From Diphasiastrum complanatum (taxonomy: Eukaryota > Streptophyta > Lycopodiopsida > Lycopodiales > Lycopodiaceae), in assembly GCA_029204225.1 (NCBI GenBank), contig CM055096.1, positions 31,868,305 through 31,932,304 of the forward strand: 64,000 nt of DNA. The letters run 5' to 3'. Below the pieces are notes generated by a model. It saw only the letters and a program-made list of their open reading frames with translations, was not told the DNA's origin and did not search any database. Shown here piece after piece: positions 26,484-38,511 of this stretch. The position numbers were made by a program, and so were the translations under genes. How positions within the stretch are numbered: the first letter of the stretch is position 1; each line of letters opens with the position of its first letter.

Positions 26484-27137
26484 GATGAACCAGTGACTAT
26501 GGCTATATTCCAGAAGTAGCTAGATTCAGACATTCATGAAAAGATTGCAAAATCAACAAGATGTGGTAGACAGTCAGAATCAATCTCATATTCCATGGTC
26601 AGGTCAATGGAGGGTGATTGATATCGCGTGGGTTCAGCCGTTGATTTGCGATGGTGTATGCATGATCCAGCACGAAGAGCTGCTGAGGCGCCTACGACGA
26701 CGATGAACCAGTGACTATGGCTATATTCCAGAAGTAGCTAGATTCAGACATTCATGAAAAGATTGCAAAATCAACAAGATGTGGTAGACAGTCAGAATCA
26801 ATCTCATATTCCATGGTCAGGTCAATGGAGGGTGATTGATATCGCGTGGGTTCAGCCGTTGATTTGCGATGGTGTATGCATGATCCAGCACGAAGAGCTG
26901 CTGAGGCGCCTACGACGACGATGAACCAGTGACTATGGCTATATTCCAGAAGTAGCTAGATTCAGACATTCATGAAAAGATTGCAAAATCAACAAGATGT
27001 GGTAGACAGTCAGAATCAATCTCATATTCCATGGTCAGGTCAATGGAGGGTGATTGATATCGCGTGGGTTCAGCCGTTGATTTGCGATGGTGTATGCATG
27101 ATCCAGCACGAAGAGCTGCTGAGGCGCCTACGGCGAC
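26484..27137. repeat. 218-bp tandem repeat, three copies
   Basis: Copies start at 26484, 26702 and 26920, each opening GATGAACCAGTGACTATGG and closing GAGGCGCCTACGACGAC. By eye copies 1 and 2 are identical, and copy 3 differs only at its far end (CGGCGACGACGACG). The period is not a multiple of three, so no frame runs through. It lies just upstream of the CASP-like gene. The near-perfect identity indicates a very recent duplication. Confidence 0.95.
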
Positions 27138-27208
27138 GACGACGACGTGGGCGATGGAAGACGACGTCAGAAGATATGGAAATAGCTTCCTCGTGCATCT
27201 TGCATACT

Positions 27209-27295
27209 CACATTCTTCATATATAATTCATGAAGCCACATTCTTCATATATTTCATATTCACATTCTTCGCACATAATTCATGAAGCCACATTT
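27209..27295. repeat. Short imperfect direct repeat
   Basis: CATATATAATTCATGAAGCC at about 27218 recurs as CACATAATTCATGAAGCC at about 27270. Both are flanked by CACATTCTTC and CACATT blocks. Confidence 0.7.
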
Positions 27296-27299
27296 TTTA

Positions 27300-29000
27300 T
27301 TGATTGTAATCCAGGCCACACTTTCTATAAGTGTGCCCCAGATTGACTTAGTGCAAGGAGTCCCTCTTATGAATATCCATTATAGGTCTTTGTAGTAGTT
27401 TGCACTTTACTTTGCAACTCCTTCAAGTTTTGGGTGCGGCGCTCTCGTACTCGAGCTTCCAAGAACTTAAGTGTTATTCTTTTTGGCACATACAATACTC
27501 CTTTGCACTAGTATCTCTATGTACAATTTCTGGGTAATGAGTTTATACAGACTCTACTATATATCGAAATCACACAGTATGTACTTCTCTTTTAAATTCA
27601 ATAATAAGAGCTGCATGTAACTATTTTGGGTGTGCCCTCAATCAAAGAGCTTCTCAGTTAACCATTATTTTTTTTGGCATATGTATTGTTGGCACTAGCA
27701 TCATTGTCATGTACAATATTTACATTGTGTTGGCCTCTAGATGTCCCTTTATTAATGTGTTGATTGAACTTTGAGCCCCATATATAGATTTGAATTATCA
27801 TCAATGTGTACAATATTTACATTAACTTGGCCTCTAAATGTCCCTTTACGAATGTGTTGACTGAACTTTGAGCCCAAGCTTTGTTATAAAATTAGGAGTA
27901 CGGTTTGGGACAACGTCTAGTATGTCATTTAGAGCACTCCAACGAAGTTTCAAAACCCATCATACATAAAACAAAAATTTCATTTTTTTTTAAATGTTTA
28001 CCAACTGATTTGCATGTGAATATTTAATGCCAAACAATTTTCTCACACTACAGCCAAGGGAGATACAATACTAACCTCATGACTAGCATAGTATTAGTCC
28101 AACGCAAGGAAATATTTATAGACAATGGGAAAAATTCATAATAGATAATGTAAGAAGCAGGAGAAAGTTTGTGGAAATGAAGAGACCACTCTCTCAAATC
28201 TAAAAAGAAACTTAATTCAACTATTGCCTAGTGTTTGTAATAGTCTCAACCTCTATTGGAGCCACTTACAATTTGGTGATAACCATCATCCTTGTGAAGA
28301 CAAAGATCTCGGTGCAATTCCATTGACGTCAAACTATTCTATCAATCAAGGGTTCTATACATATTGCACTTTTCTATATGGTGACATTTGGAATGCATTG
28401 TACAAAACATTATGCATAACATGAGTTAAAAAACTCAATCGTAATAGCTTCTAATCGCCTCCATGTTAACATTTCATAAAGCTCATACATCTCTAACAAA
28501 CTTTCATCCACTCCATGTGTCGCTCTCTAAATAGTTTATCACCACTTTTTAGTTGAAAGTGGTATCACATCACTCCATCTCTTTGTAGTTTAGAAAAATC
28601 CCCTAGTAAGGGTAATTCTCACAATTCTACCTCCATCATACAAGAACTGGGCCATAGATAGATCTTGGCACTTTGTTACTATATGAATCGAGTGATCAAG
28701 AAAATGCATGTATTGGTGAAAGGGATGTATATGGAAAATTTAACTTTGTGTCCCTCATTGTCTACTTCCTTGGCTAGAACACTAGTTGTCATGATCCTCA
28801 GTATTGTATCAAGGGCAATCAATTCACCTAGACAGTCTTGATAACATGGAAATATCTTGGGAGATATAAGACATATAATGAATGCTCTAGTTGGCGGAAA
28901 GTGTATTTCGTTTCAAAAATCCCCTTCTTAGATCACTACACCTCTTGATCTTAGATATGTTTTGGATTCGAATATGGTGGGCCCATAGGTCTTAAAAGAG
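27300..29000. repeat. Gene-free stretch with a ~98-bp imperfect duplication
   Basis: GTACAATATTTACATT followed by TTGGCCTCTA-ATGTCCCTTTA and AATGTGTTGA-TGAACTTTGAGCCC occurs at about 27711-27780 and again at about 27809-27876. No ORF with recognisable content was seen here on either strand. Confidence 0.55.
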
Positions 29001-29686
29001 GAATTCACCTCTATCGGATAACCTTAAAACTCGCTTTGGATCTCATTCATTCTCCACTTCATTTGTATCTATTACATCTATATGTCAACTATTCGGCCTA
29101 CCCTGACTATTCATCGGTCACATCTACTCAATTGACACCAACTATTCATCGGTGACATCGACAATTTGACTTCACCAATTACTCGTGTGTCAATATCAAT
29201 TCCAAAAGCTGACTCAAACAATCGGTGGCTCATTAGTACCTTTATCACAACCGAACAGAATCAAATATCGTCCAAAGGCGATCGCCAACAACATGTAGTG
29301 CCTTAATCCTAATTGTAAAGTATAGATTAAACATTCTTTCCGGTAATCTAGGTCATGTATGTCATGCTGAATGTTCATTTTATTATGTCCTATTTCTTGC
29401 TTGCAGATAAACTTATTTGTAGATTAAGTTGTATTCATTATTGATAGCATTCGTTGATTTGTCGCTCTAATTTTTGCACCTAATACGCTTCTGCAAAGCT
29501 AAATCTAAAACTTAGATAATCTGTGCATGGCTATGGAATCGATCATATCGATCCGGTGACTTCGAAACCTTGATCAAGTAGGAGACTTCAATCTGTCAAA
29601 GTCGGTCTAAATCCGATATATGTAGTTCCATGCACCAAGGATTCCGCTCACCTGCTCAGCCGCTGTGTCACAACGATATCCCAACA
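29000..29686 (+). mobile_element. LTR end preceding a primer-binding site
   Basis: Sequence up to CCCAACA at 29686 abuts a PBS and should be the 3' end of a plus-strand 5' LTR. The left boundary could not be placed. No coding region of the matching element follows; another LTR begins within 130 bases. Confidence 0.4.
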
Positions 29687-29698
29687 TGGTATCAGAGC
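29687..29698 (+). promoter_or_regulatory. Primer-binding site (initiator Met-tRNA type)
   Basis: A perfect TGGTATCAGAGC, identical to those at 8867 and 35166. Confidence 0.7.
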
Positions 29699-29814
29699 TG
29701 TAATTCTACTCTCTGATTCTTTGAAGAAAATTTAGAACTTACACTATTAGAATGATTGTTATGATAAAGATTAGACACTTGCTATAATTATTTCCAATCA
29801 AACAATCTACTATC

Positions 29815-30315
29815 TGTGAAGGATTTCAGATCATTCAAGATCCAATCCATGTCCCTAATCTTTGGTTACAAAAAGAGCAAACCAACAATCGAGCCAATGT
29901 AGAAAATTAATCAGCATCTACATACAAAATGAGATGCAAACCCTAAGAGATATTGATCAAACATGAACCAGAACATAAAATAGAGTTGCTTCCCATACAT
30001 TTATAGTACCCTACTGTATTTCACACGAGTGGAACCAAAAATAGCAATAAATGATCATTCTACACATAGAATTGCAAGATAACATCATGAGAGTGCACCA
30101 ATGAGTAGTAGAATCCAAAGAGAACCATGTATAATGATGAAATGAGAGAGAGAAAAGAGAAGATCCCTTTATCCATGAGTTACAACAATATATAGCAGGT
30201 CCAAACCCTACTTTGCCACTTGGCTTTCTCTCCAATATGAAAAACCCTACTATTTTGGGACTAGATTCAATGTATTAGACAAATCTCAAATTTAACTCAA
30301 AATCTCACATTGTAT
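29815..30315 (-). mobile_element. Copia LTR copy B, truncated
   Basis: It begins TGTGAAGGATTTCAGATCATTC, as copy C does at 44039, and follows it through the TACTGTATTTCACAC and GAGAGAGAGAA blocks. After about 30.3 kb similarity to copy C is lost. Its end shows ATCTCACATTG instead of the CTCACACTCCCTC junction, so the 3' edge is rearranged. Confidence 0.6.
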
Positions 30316-32138
30316 TATAAGCTTCGGTCCTATTGGACCCTTTTTCTAAGACCTCTAACATCCTATTGGATGAGTGACTTCACATCTTTTGATTTTGATT
30401 GGGCCCTTCTACCAATTTTCTCACTTATGATTGGACCCTTTGACTTTTGCCACCACATTGGGTGCATCACTCATCAAATCTAAAATTGACATGTGTAAGA
30501 AACCTAACTAGCTCAAATTACATCACAATTGAATTTTGGCCTAATCATGACAAAACATATGTACTTGACCATTTGACCTCTAAAGCCAAAATTGGCCCTA
30601 TCACCTAGTGACACCAAGATGCTTGACTAGCAATCTTTATGATACCCCTAAAGTCAACATTATAAACTAATTCTAACTACTTTACACATGTGGGAACATG
30701 CTCCACACATGTGAAATGTACTCACAAACATAAAACATAAAATTGCCAAGCTAGATTTTTGCCAATTTTTTACACTCAAAGAATAGCTTGGTAAGGTACT
30801 AGATCAACGAAGGAGTTTGCAATGAAGTAAAAAACCAGCAAAAGGATCCATCATAGCAGCACCCTCACCATCTCCATGATAAGATCTCTTTGGTAGAAAT
30901 CTCTTGCCAACACCTTTGAACATCATTCCACCAATTTGCCACTATATCCATGTGCTTCCTCCATGCTTGATGATGATCTTTGATTTGAAAGTACCATTTA
31001 CATGAATATGGCTGCACCATGATGAAAATCAAAGGCTTCCATGCCTCATAAAGATCACAAAGATCATAGAGATCAAGATCATAAGATGAGCAAAAGTGTT
31101 GATTATCAAGATTGAGCATTCTAGCTTGACTAGCCCACATACTATGAACTTTATCCATGATGGATCTAATATTGAAATCAAATTCTATCTTGATCTTCTT
31201 AGGCTAAATACTTGCTCAAGGATGTAAGTGTTCTCTTTGGATGCTTCACTTAATCTCAAGAGAAGTTTACAAAATCCATGATGTGAGTTCTTAGGTACTA
31301 TGGCATAACATATTGAAAGTACATATTGGGACTTTTGGTTTTTCCCTTAATTTGAGAGCTCAGTTTTGACATATTTGGAACTATTTTGCTTCAAATTTGG
31401 TAGTATTGTATGTGTGCATGAATCCCATTTTAGGATATACGGAAATTCAATAGAAAGTATTAATTCAGCAATGTTAGTTTTTGTGCAAGTTGTTTGAGAA
31501 AGAGAAAGAGAGAGAGTTTTTGGTGGAGTAAAAAATAGTCAACGTTCCCAATTCTGGGATGGGGTGTAGCCCTGGTTTTTTTCTTGTTGAAGGCATGGTG
31601 TCATAAATGGTTCTTTGTTGGACTTGAAACATCCACAAGGAAGGCCATGCTGATGGGAGGGAGCATTGTGGTGACATTATGGAATAGGATACAACCATAT
31701 GGGTCGAGAATTTCGACTAACACTTTTCATGCTTTCTTTCTATCACTTTCATTCTTGGTGGGTTCTTGGTACTTTTGGTTCTCCTGGAGTACCAGAGTTT
31801 TGCGGCTTGTTGGTACTTTTTTTGTTCGTGGTACCCCAGGATTTTTTTTGTTCTTGGTTCTAGATTTTTTTGTGTTCAAGATACTTATTCTTCTGAAGTA
31901 CCGAAATTGGTACTATTGGTTGTTGTCTTAGTCTAAATCTCGATAAAAAAGACTTATCAAAATTGAGCTAAAATATGAAATCTGACACTATTGAGCTTAA
32001 ATCTAAAATCTATCATTTTCCTTCTTTGACCTTGCATAATCAAGTATAGATAGCCCTATGCTGACTAAGAGCCCCCCTGTGGGCAGTTTCTTGCATGAAG
32101 GCTAGCAACTGAACAAGGACCCAAACACGAATTCAACG
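30316..32138. other. No recognisable gene
   Basis: A 97-codon minus-strand ORF (31158-30865) is rich in Trp and His but matches no family I know. At 31.7-31.9 kb a T-rich stretch repeats GGTACTTTT and GAGTACC units. Short CACATGTG motifs occur near 30.69-30.71 kb. Confidence 0.4.
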
Positions 32139-32642
32139 ATAAATGAAGTGCTAGAAGAACTTTAAAAGCTCAAGGATGATATAGACTACTCCGCAGCAGA
32201 GCAGCCCCACCATCAGACAGAAGAGGGCAAAATAGGCAAGGCAAAAATTACTATTGACATAGACGAGCTGGATGAAGATATGGAGGAAGAGCGGGACTAG
32301 CAGGAGCATCAAGAACAGCACCAGTAGCAACAAGACCAAGAACAGCAAGACCAGACACAGTAGGACCACCAGACAATGCATGACCAATAGGAGGAGGAAG
32401 AGCAGGAGGATGTGCATGTGGATGTGGGAAATGAAGGGGCAGGCGATGAAGCTGAAGGACCTCAAAAAGAGAAAGCAAAGAGGGAGGAGGCTAGGGCAGA
32501 GAATGACGAAACTCTGCACACTTTTGAACCTGAGATAGGTGAAGATCTGTGCGACAATACTCTGTTATCAGAGTTCTATCCCCTTAAAAAGATAAAGCAC
32601 TCCAAATCATTTAACATTAAAACTCATGCAAGAAAGATGTAA
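32139..32642 (+). pseudogene. Gln/Glu-rich protein relic with TAG stops
   Basis: One frame stays coherent from about 32139 to 32642: acidic DIDELDEDMEEE, a Gln-rich tract, then Glu/Ala-rich sequence and a basic tail ending HARKM. Apart from one early TAA, the interruptions are four TAG codons at 32298, 32325, 32361 and 32388, all in the same frame and set among CAG codons. The open part from ATG 32412 is 76 codons. No family is recognised; a retrotransposon accessory or Gag-like protein is possible. Confidence 0.45.
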
Positions 32643-33367
32643 CATGTGCACACTCTATTGCACTAAAAGTAGAATAATGTTACCTATTGTGTTATGAAGT
32701 GTGACTAAATTCACCGATTGATCAGTGTCACCGCTATCTAATATGTTTAGAAGACATTTGTTATTATTAAAAGGGAAACAAGGCATTTATTTTTTTTATT
32801 GCGCAATGTGAATCCCATTATGGTGATGTCATTTTCTTCTTCTTATGTGCTTGTAGCACCCACCCCTTGGTGGATAAAAGACGAGACTCCAATGACGACC
32901 AGGGCCCCAACGTTGATGACATTCGGTAGGTTGGTCGTCCTCAATCTAAATAGGATGTTATCAAGCAAAACCCGATGGCCCTTTTCTAAATTGCTTTAAA
33001 AGAAACATAATCCGAGTGTTTGAACACTGCTATTATTTTCTGAGGCCTGGGGCTAAGATTTTTTTGAAGACACTAAAAAACAGTTAGATTGAGTTGGTTT
33101 ATTTCCTTGAATATATTTGTGAGTTTTTTTTTTTCAAGTGCCAATGTGCACAAAATCCCAACGATATTTGTATGTAAAAATTTATCAGATGGAAAAATAG
33201 AATGCAGAATTAAAATGTCTTCCATGTGTTTCCATTATCAAATTGAAAAACAAATGTTGAGCTTATGCTTCCATGATCAAAGATGAAAAAAAAAAATAAA
33301 GGTAAATGGGTGCCACTTGATCAAGACTTGAAAGCCAGTGGACATTCAAAACAAAAAAATATTGAAA

Positions 33368-33517
33368 TTATATACAATGATGTTGCTTTGACGTGTGTTG
33401 AGGTGGAAGAGGGTCCTCGATCTCAGGTGCAATGCTTACACCATTCTGAACATAGGTTCTGATCAACTCTTGCCGAAATCTATATACATCGTCAGGAGTA
33501 TACGGCTCAAGAGTGAA
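33368..33517 (-). CDS. Terminal-exon-like ORF of an unrecognised gene
   Basis: The minus strand shows a GATGACAG splice acceptor at 33518-33525, followed by exactly 49 codons and a stop. The peptide opens FTLEPYTPDDVYRFRQELI, then TYVQNGV and EIEDPLPP. Its composition is that of a folded protein rather than chance sequence. I do not recognise the family. No preceding exon was found up to the copia insertion at 34.4 kb, so this could be a stranded gene fragment. Confidence 0.4.
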   Translation of the reverse strand, partial: FTLEPYTPDDVYRFRQELIRTYVQNGVSIAPEIEDPLPPQHTSKQHHCI

Positions 33518-34239
33518 CTGTCATCACAAAACACGAGAATCAGCAAATTACAAACAATGATAGTAAAGAAATATGAATCAGAATGAAAGGAACTACAAAT
33601 GAACAGAATATTATCTTTTCAATATCTACGTCCACTTGTAAATTATACCACTCAAAAAATAGCTTTGTATTGTACAGGATGAACCATGCACAACTAAAAG
33701 TGTCTTTTTGTTGTACACACTGCATATATTGAACCAAAATTAGTAATATTATGATAGAAAATTTATTTATGCTATGATGATAGATTTGAACTAAAAAAGA
33801 AATACATGCATATCAGAGATAAATTGAATATACCTTGAGAGATCTAATGGTTATCTCTCCAATTTAGGTTGATGAGAATAAAAATCTTTCGCGGGCGCGA
33901 AACAATCGTGAAAGCGAAGCAACCACAACTCAATGCGTTTCGGATGGAGTTCAGTTTTGGTCGCTGGACACTACCAGTTGAATCACTCCTACAGTCCTCC
34001 AGAATGTAGTAAGGCACTGCTTATCTACGTTTACAAATTAATGCAGCATTCAACAAATTCAAACAATGTGCGGAATTGAAATGAATGGGAGAATTAGACA
34101 CACTAATAACAGCACACACATTTGCATTCAAGATCATACATCATAAATTGACATGTGCGCAATGGCTACAAGATCATCTATTGATTTTTTTTTTATTCTT
34201 CAAGAACTGCATGAAGATTCACGCAGTGTGTTGGCGTGA

Positions 34240-34364
34240 GAGAAATACAGTTCTCTCACATTGAAAAATAAAAGACAAATTGTTGTCTAGAGCAGTGGAA
34301 AACTCTAGAACAGTGGTGAACTGCTTTCTGAGGGTGCCCAGCTAGCCTTCAATTGCCTTGAGGG
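34240..34364 (-). pseudogene. 3' part of the interrupted coiled-coil ORF
   Basis: Read on the minus strand and joined across the copia insertion to the 40.7 kb segment, the frame continues as EDEHALKAIEG, a TAG stop, then LGTLRKQFTTVLEF. This shows that 34.24-34.36 kb and the DNA beyond 40.70 kb were once contiguous. Confidence 0.7.
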
Positions 34365-35165
34365 TGTTAAAATTGAAAAACAATCCATATTGATTTCTTG
34401 GCTTGCTACAAATGTTGTACCATGCAAGTATGTAGCTCATTAATGCAAAATGCCAAGTTTGGCCTACATAGAACTCGAGCTACATGGTTATGTATTATCT
34501 AGTTTGATAAATGCAACTTGCATATAGTTTGTAGACACGGAATTAGCATGATTGTGCTTGTAGAAACTCGTGGCAACTCACATGCATTAATTGTAAGTGA
34601 TCCATAGTGACATGCAAGGCATGCACAAAGTTTAATGGACACATGCATGATGATCTGAACATTTCTAGTTAGAACTAGTACACTTGTAAAAAGTTGGTAG
34701 AATTTCATGCATGACAAGTGACAAATGTCACATGGACTCTAGATGTCACTTTAGATGTCATTTTGGAATGGATAGATGTGGTTCTACCTCGAGCTACCTC
34801 AATCTCCATAAATATGTGTAGCTCTCCACACAATCAATGATGAAGAACCAAAGTTTTGTAGCTATCTCATGCCATTTTGGATCTAAACAAATATTGCTTG
34901 TTATCTCTCTAGCTCTCTCTCTCTCTCTCTAACTCGTGTTGAGGCTAATGCTCAGACACTGAAATCTTGTATTTTTATTCATTCTTTGATTCATTACTAT
35001 TATATTCTATTGATTGGCAAGCTAGATTGTGAATTAGCCATTTCTTTTGAACTAGATTTTGTTGATCAATCTAGAATCAGGTTATAGTGCCAATCACAAA
35101 GCTTAATTAAGATCAGTCACTCTTGTGGACATTCCCCACACGTGTGAATTCTGGAAATTTTGTCA
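34365..35165 (+). repeat. 5' LTR, 801 bp
   Basis: It starts TGTTAAAATTG and ends TTTTGTCA. It contains a CT microsatellite (about 34911-34930) and a CACACGTGTG palindrome 20 bases before the end (about 35137-35146). It keeps 17 bases (about 34399-34415) that the 3' LTR has lost. Confidence 0.95.
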
Positions 35166-35177
35166 TGGTATCAGAGC
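35166..35177 (+). promoter_or_regulatory. Primer-binding site
   Basis: TGGTATCAGAGC follows the LTR with no spacer. Confidence 0.9.
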
Positions 35178-35933
35178 CTCATTAAGCTTTGCATGCTAAC
35201 AACTCTGATTATACAAGAAACTGAGAGCTAAATCAAACAAAAAAGCAATTTAGCATTTTTCTAACCTTTCTTTGAAGTGTATTTGGATCAAATCGGACTT
35301 GAATTGAATTTTTAGACCTGAATTGAGGTAGTACGGAATTCTGGAATTCCGCACGTGTGAAAATCAGATTTTTTCAGTCCCTTTGTTCCCCTTATTTATA
35401 GATCCAAAGATAGCAGTCTTATAGCTTGATGGAAAGCATTTGATCTGTACTTTCCATAGAAATTGAAACCAAATCAATCTGATGTGTCTAGCAAGAGTTA
35501 TAAGCTCTTAGAAAGGATAGGGATAGGTCCAAAATCCGAGTGACAGCATTTTGATTTGATTCAATTATACTTTGTTCTGAATCCATTGTTTTGAGCATCC
35601 AGCACAAGAGACTGTAAATCAAGACTGAGTTGAAGTATTTGAACACCCTTTGAGCCTTCTGAGTGTCAATAGTATTTTCTTTTGAAGCATTTCACACGTG
35701 CCAAAAGTAGGATTCAAACCAGCCAAAGTGTCTCAAACTACTTTTAGTGTCTGATCTAGATAACTTGTCTTGTGGAATATTTGAGATTCATCTCAAATAT
35801 AGTTGCAAGTGTTTCACATAGGAAGGTAGTTCAACCTTGAAATTACCTATAGTGAAAGAGAGCAGCAACTCTAAGTCTGATAGGAACAAGCTCAAACATA
35901 TCTCAATCCAATAACTAAGAAGTCTTCATTATA

Positions 35934-36704
35934 ATGGCATCTCAGGGAGGATATCTTCTAGAAGCCAGCGAAAGACTAAACACTTCTAGTTACTCAATTT
36001 GGAAGTTAAGAATGGAGTCTGTTTTGATACTCCAGGATGTTATGGATATTGTGCTTGGTGTTGAGGAGGAACCTCAAGCACAGGTTGAAATTCCTAAATA
36101 TACGAAGAGAGCTAGAATGGCTCTATATTTCATTAAGATGAATGTATCTAATGAAATCTTGAGAGAGATAGGACCTTGCACTACAGCCAAAGAAGCTTTG
36201 GATGCACTAAAGACCATCTATGAAGCAAAGAATACTTCTATAATACTCACTCTTAGGAATCAAATTTTCCAAAGTTTCCAAAGAAGTGAAGAGAGTGCAT
36301 TTAACGATGTTCTGAGAGTTAAAGATTTACATAGAGAGCTTTCCTGTGTTGGTGTTACCATTAACCAAGTTGAGCTAGTTCAAGTCATACTGAATGGCTT
36401 GAGAGATGACTATGATAATCTTGTTCAGACTTGTGCTATTAAGGAGGAGTTGCCTAATCTAGAAACTCTCCAAGGAATTCTTATTTCTAAAGAATCTAGA
36501 CAAAGCTATAAACTCTCCAAGATGACAAACTTGAACATGGTGGAAGTGACAAAGCCCTCTTTGTCAAAGGCAAGCAGAAAGGAAGGAGTAAGAACCAATT
36601 CTCTCAAGCATACAACAAAGACAAAGCCAAAGATCGAGATCGAGATGGTGAAGAGGATGAAACATCTCATCCCTCTAACTCAAAAACCAAGAAGAAGAAA
36701 GTGA
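35934..36704 (+). pseudogene. Copia Gag (UBN2/DUF4219 type), frameshifted
   Basis: The ORF starts MASQGGYLLEASERL and follows the Gag of the intact element at 56.0 kb (MASNGGIMLESSERL) for about 200 residues, including ILTLRNQIFQ and VILNGLRDDYDNLVQ. Near 36540 the original frame is lost. In another frame DKALFVKGKQKG continues into the zinc knuckle CFFCGKKGHYASNC at about 36707-36748. Gag forms the virus-like particle and binds the RNA. Confidence 0.85.
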
Positions 36705-37228
36705 AGTGCTTCTTCTGTGGCAAAAAGGGGCACTATGCCTCTAATTGCTTTAAGAAGAAAAATCAACTCAAGCAAGCTAATCTCTCCAAAGAGATTGAAG
36801 AAGATTCTATTGCAAGTGATGGAGAAGGATCACTTATGGTGTCCAGTTTTTCTTCATCACCTTTCAAGAAAGATGGAGCTTGGTACATAAACAATGGAGC
36901 CTCTTCACATATGTGTTGTTCAAAGGAGTCATTTGACTCAATCTTACCTTTCAAAGGACTCAAGAGATCTATTTACACAGCTAATGATCATGAGTGTCCA
37001 ATAGAAGGAATTGGCAACATTCCATTGAAGCTTGCTCCTTCAAAAGTTCTTGCACTTTCTAATGTTCTTTTCATTCCAAAACTTACAAAGAACTTAATTA
37101 GTGTGGGAAACTTGCTTGATAATGGTTGTGATGTAAAGTTCAACTCCAATACTTGTTTTATCAAGAGAAAAGATGAGATCCTTGCTGATGGAACTAGATG
37201 TGGTGGAACTTTTAAGTTGAATTCTTAA
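36701..37228 (+). pseudogene. Copia zinc knuckle and protease, active site altered
   Basis: The zinc knuckle (C-x2-C-x4-H-x4-C) is intact. The protease centre reads WYINNGASSHM where the family has WYIDSGASSHM, so the catalytic Asp is Asn. The C-terminal half (LSNVLFIPKLTKNLISVG) is well kept. The ORF ends at a TAA within the protease-integrase junction. Confidence 0.85.
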
Positions 37229-37232
37229 GAGA

Positions 37233-38511
37233 ATGCAAACCTTTGTAAAGTTGCTTTGTTATCTAAAGAGGAGCTATGGCATAGAAGGTTGGGACATCCT
37301 AACTTTACATCTATGTCTTATATGGTTAGGAAGTAGAAGGCTATTGGTCTTTCAAAATCTCTTTCTAAAGATTTCAAGCCTTGTGAGGCTTGTTCCATTG
37401 CAAAGTCACACAGAAAGCCATATCAGAAGTCTTTTATAAAGACTACTTATCCATTGGAACTCATACATTCAGATGTACATTTTTTCTCTTCTAAAAGTAT
37501 TGGTGGTGCAACATGTTTTGTCACCTTTATTGATGACTTTACTAGATTCACTTGGTTGTATCTACTTTCTTCAAAGGCTATGGTTTTTTATCACTTCCTT
37601 ATTTTCAAAGATTATGTAGAGTTTTCTTGCAAATTAAAGCTTTAAGATGCGATGGAGGAGGTGAATATATCTCCAACAAGTTTCATAATTATTGTGAAGG
37701 TGAAGGAATAAAGAGAGAATTTTCTTGTGCCTATTCTCCATCCCAAAATGGAGTAGTTGATAGGAAAAACAGATCTTTATGTAAATGTGCTAAAGCAATT
37801 TGAGTAGCAGCTTCTTTGCCTATTGAATATTGGGGTGAAGCTAGAAATTGTGCAAACTATTTGTGCAATAGATTACCTCACAATGCTCTTGCTGGAAAAA
37901 CACCTTTTGAAGTCTTGTTTCAGAAGAAACCTAAGGTAGATCACCTTAGAGTTTTTGGTTGTACTTGCTTTGTTAATATGCCCTTGGAAACAAGGAAAAG
38001 AGATGATCATAATTCTGTTAAAGGGATTGTGGTTGGATATGCATCCAACAAGAAAGCTTACAGGATCTATGTTCCCTCTACCTCAACTACAATTGAGAGT
38101 AGAGATGTGATATTTCATGAAGATCAAAAATACATTCTTGAAAAGGCCGAGTTCAAAGATTCTCACAAAGATACTCCAATCATCACCCTTGAAGATCATC
38201 ATGGAGAGATGGGGCCGAGATTTGAGGAGGAGTCACCTCAAATTTTTTCACCAAGGAGATCTCAAAGAGAAAGATCAGAGCCTAGAAGGCTTACCTATGA
38301 AGATAGAGGAAAGCAAGTGGAAATCAACTCCACTAATTGTGCCTATTTTATTTCTCATGAGGAGCCAAAGGATGTATATGATGCTATCAACTCAAAGGAA
38401 TGGTACCTTGCCATGAAGGAGGAATATGATGCTTTGATGGCCAATAATACATGGGAGCTTGTGGATCTTCCTTCCAACAAGCATACCATTGGTTGCAAAT
38501 GGGTTTTTTGA
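37233..38511 (+). pseudogene. Copia integrase, interrupted
   Basis: The zinc domain LWHRRLGHPNF and CEACSIAKSHR is present but crossed by a TAG (37336). The core has ELIHSDVH and FVTFIDDFTRFTW, then a frameshift near 37640, CDGGGEYISNKF, and QNGVVDRKNRSL. The catalytic Glu of the usual NGVVERKNR is Asp here. A TGA at 37801 precedes the clean 231-codon stretch 37816-38511, which holds the C-terminal region and the start of RT (IGCKWVF). Confidence 0.85.

Noticed and set aside
26972-27226. 84-codon ORF with an Arg-rich run
   Set aside because: It starts in the third copy of the 218-bp tandem unit. The period is not divisible by three, and the other copies do not keep the frame.
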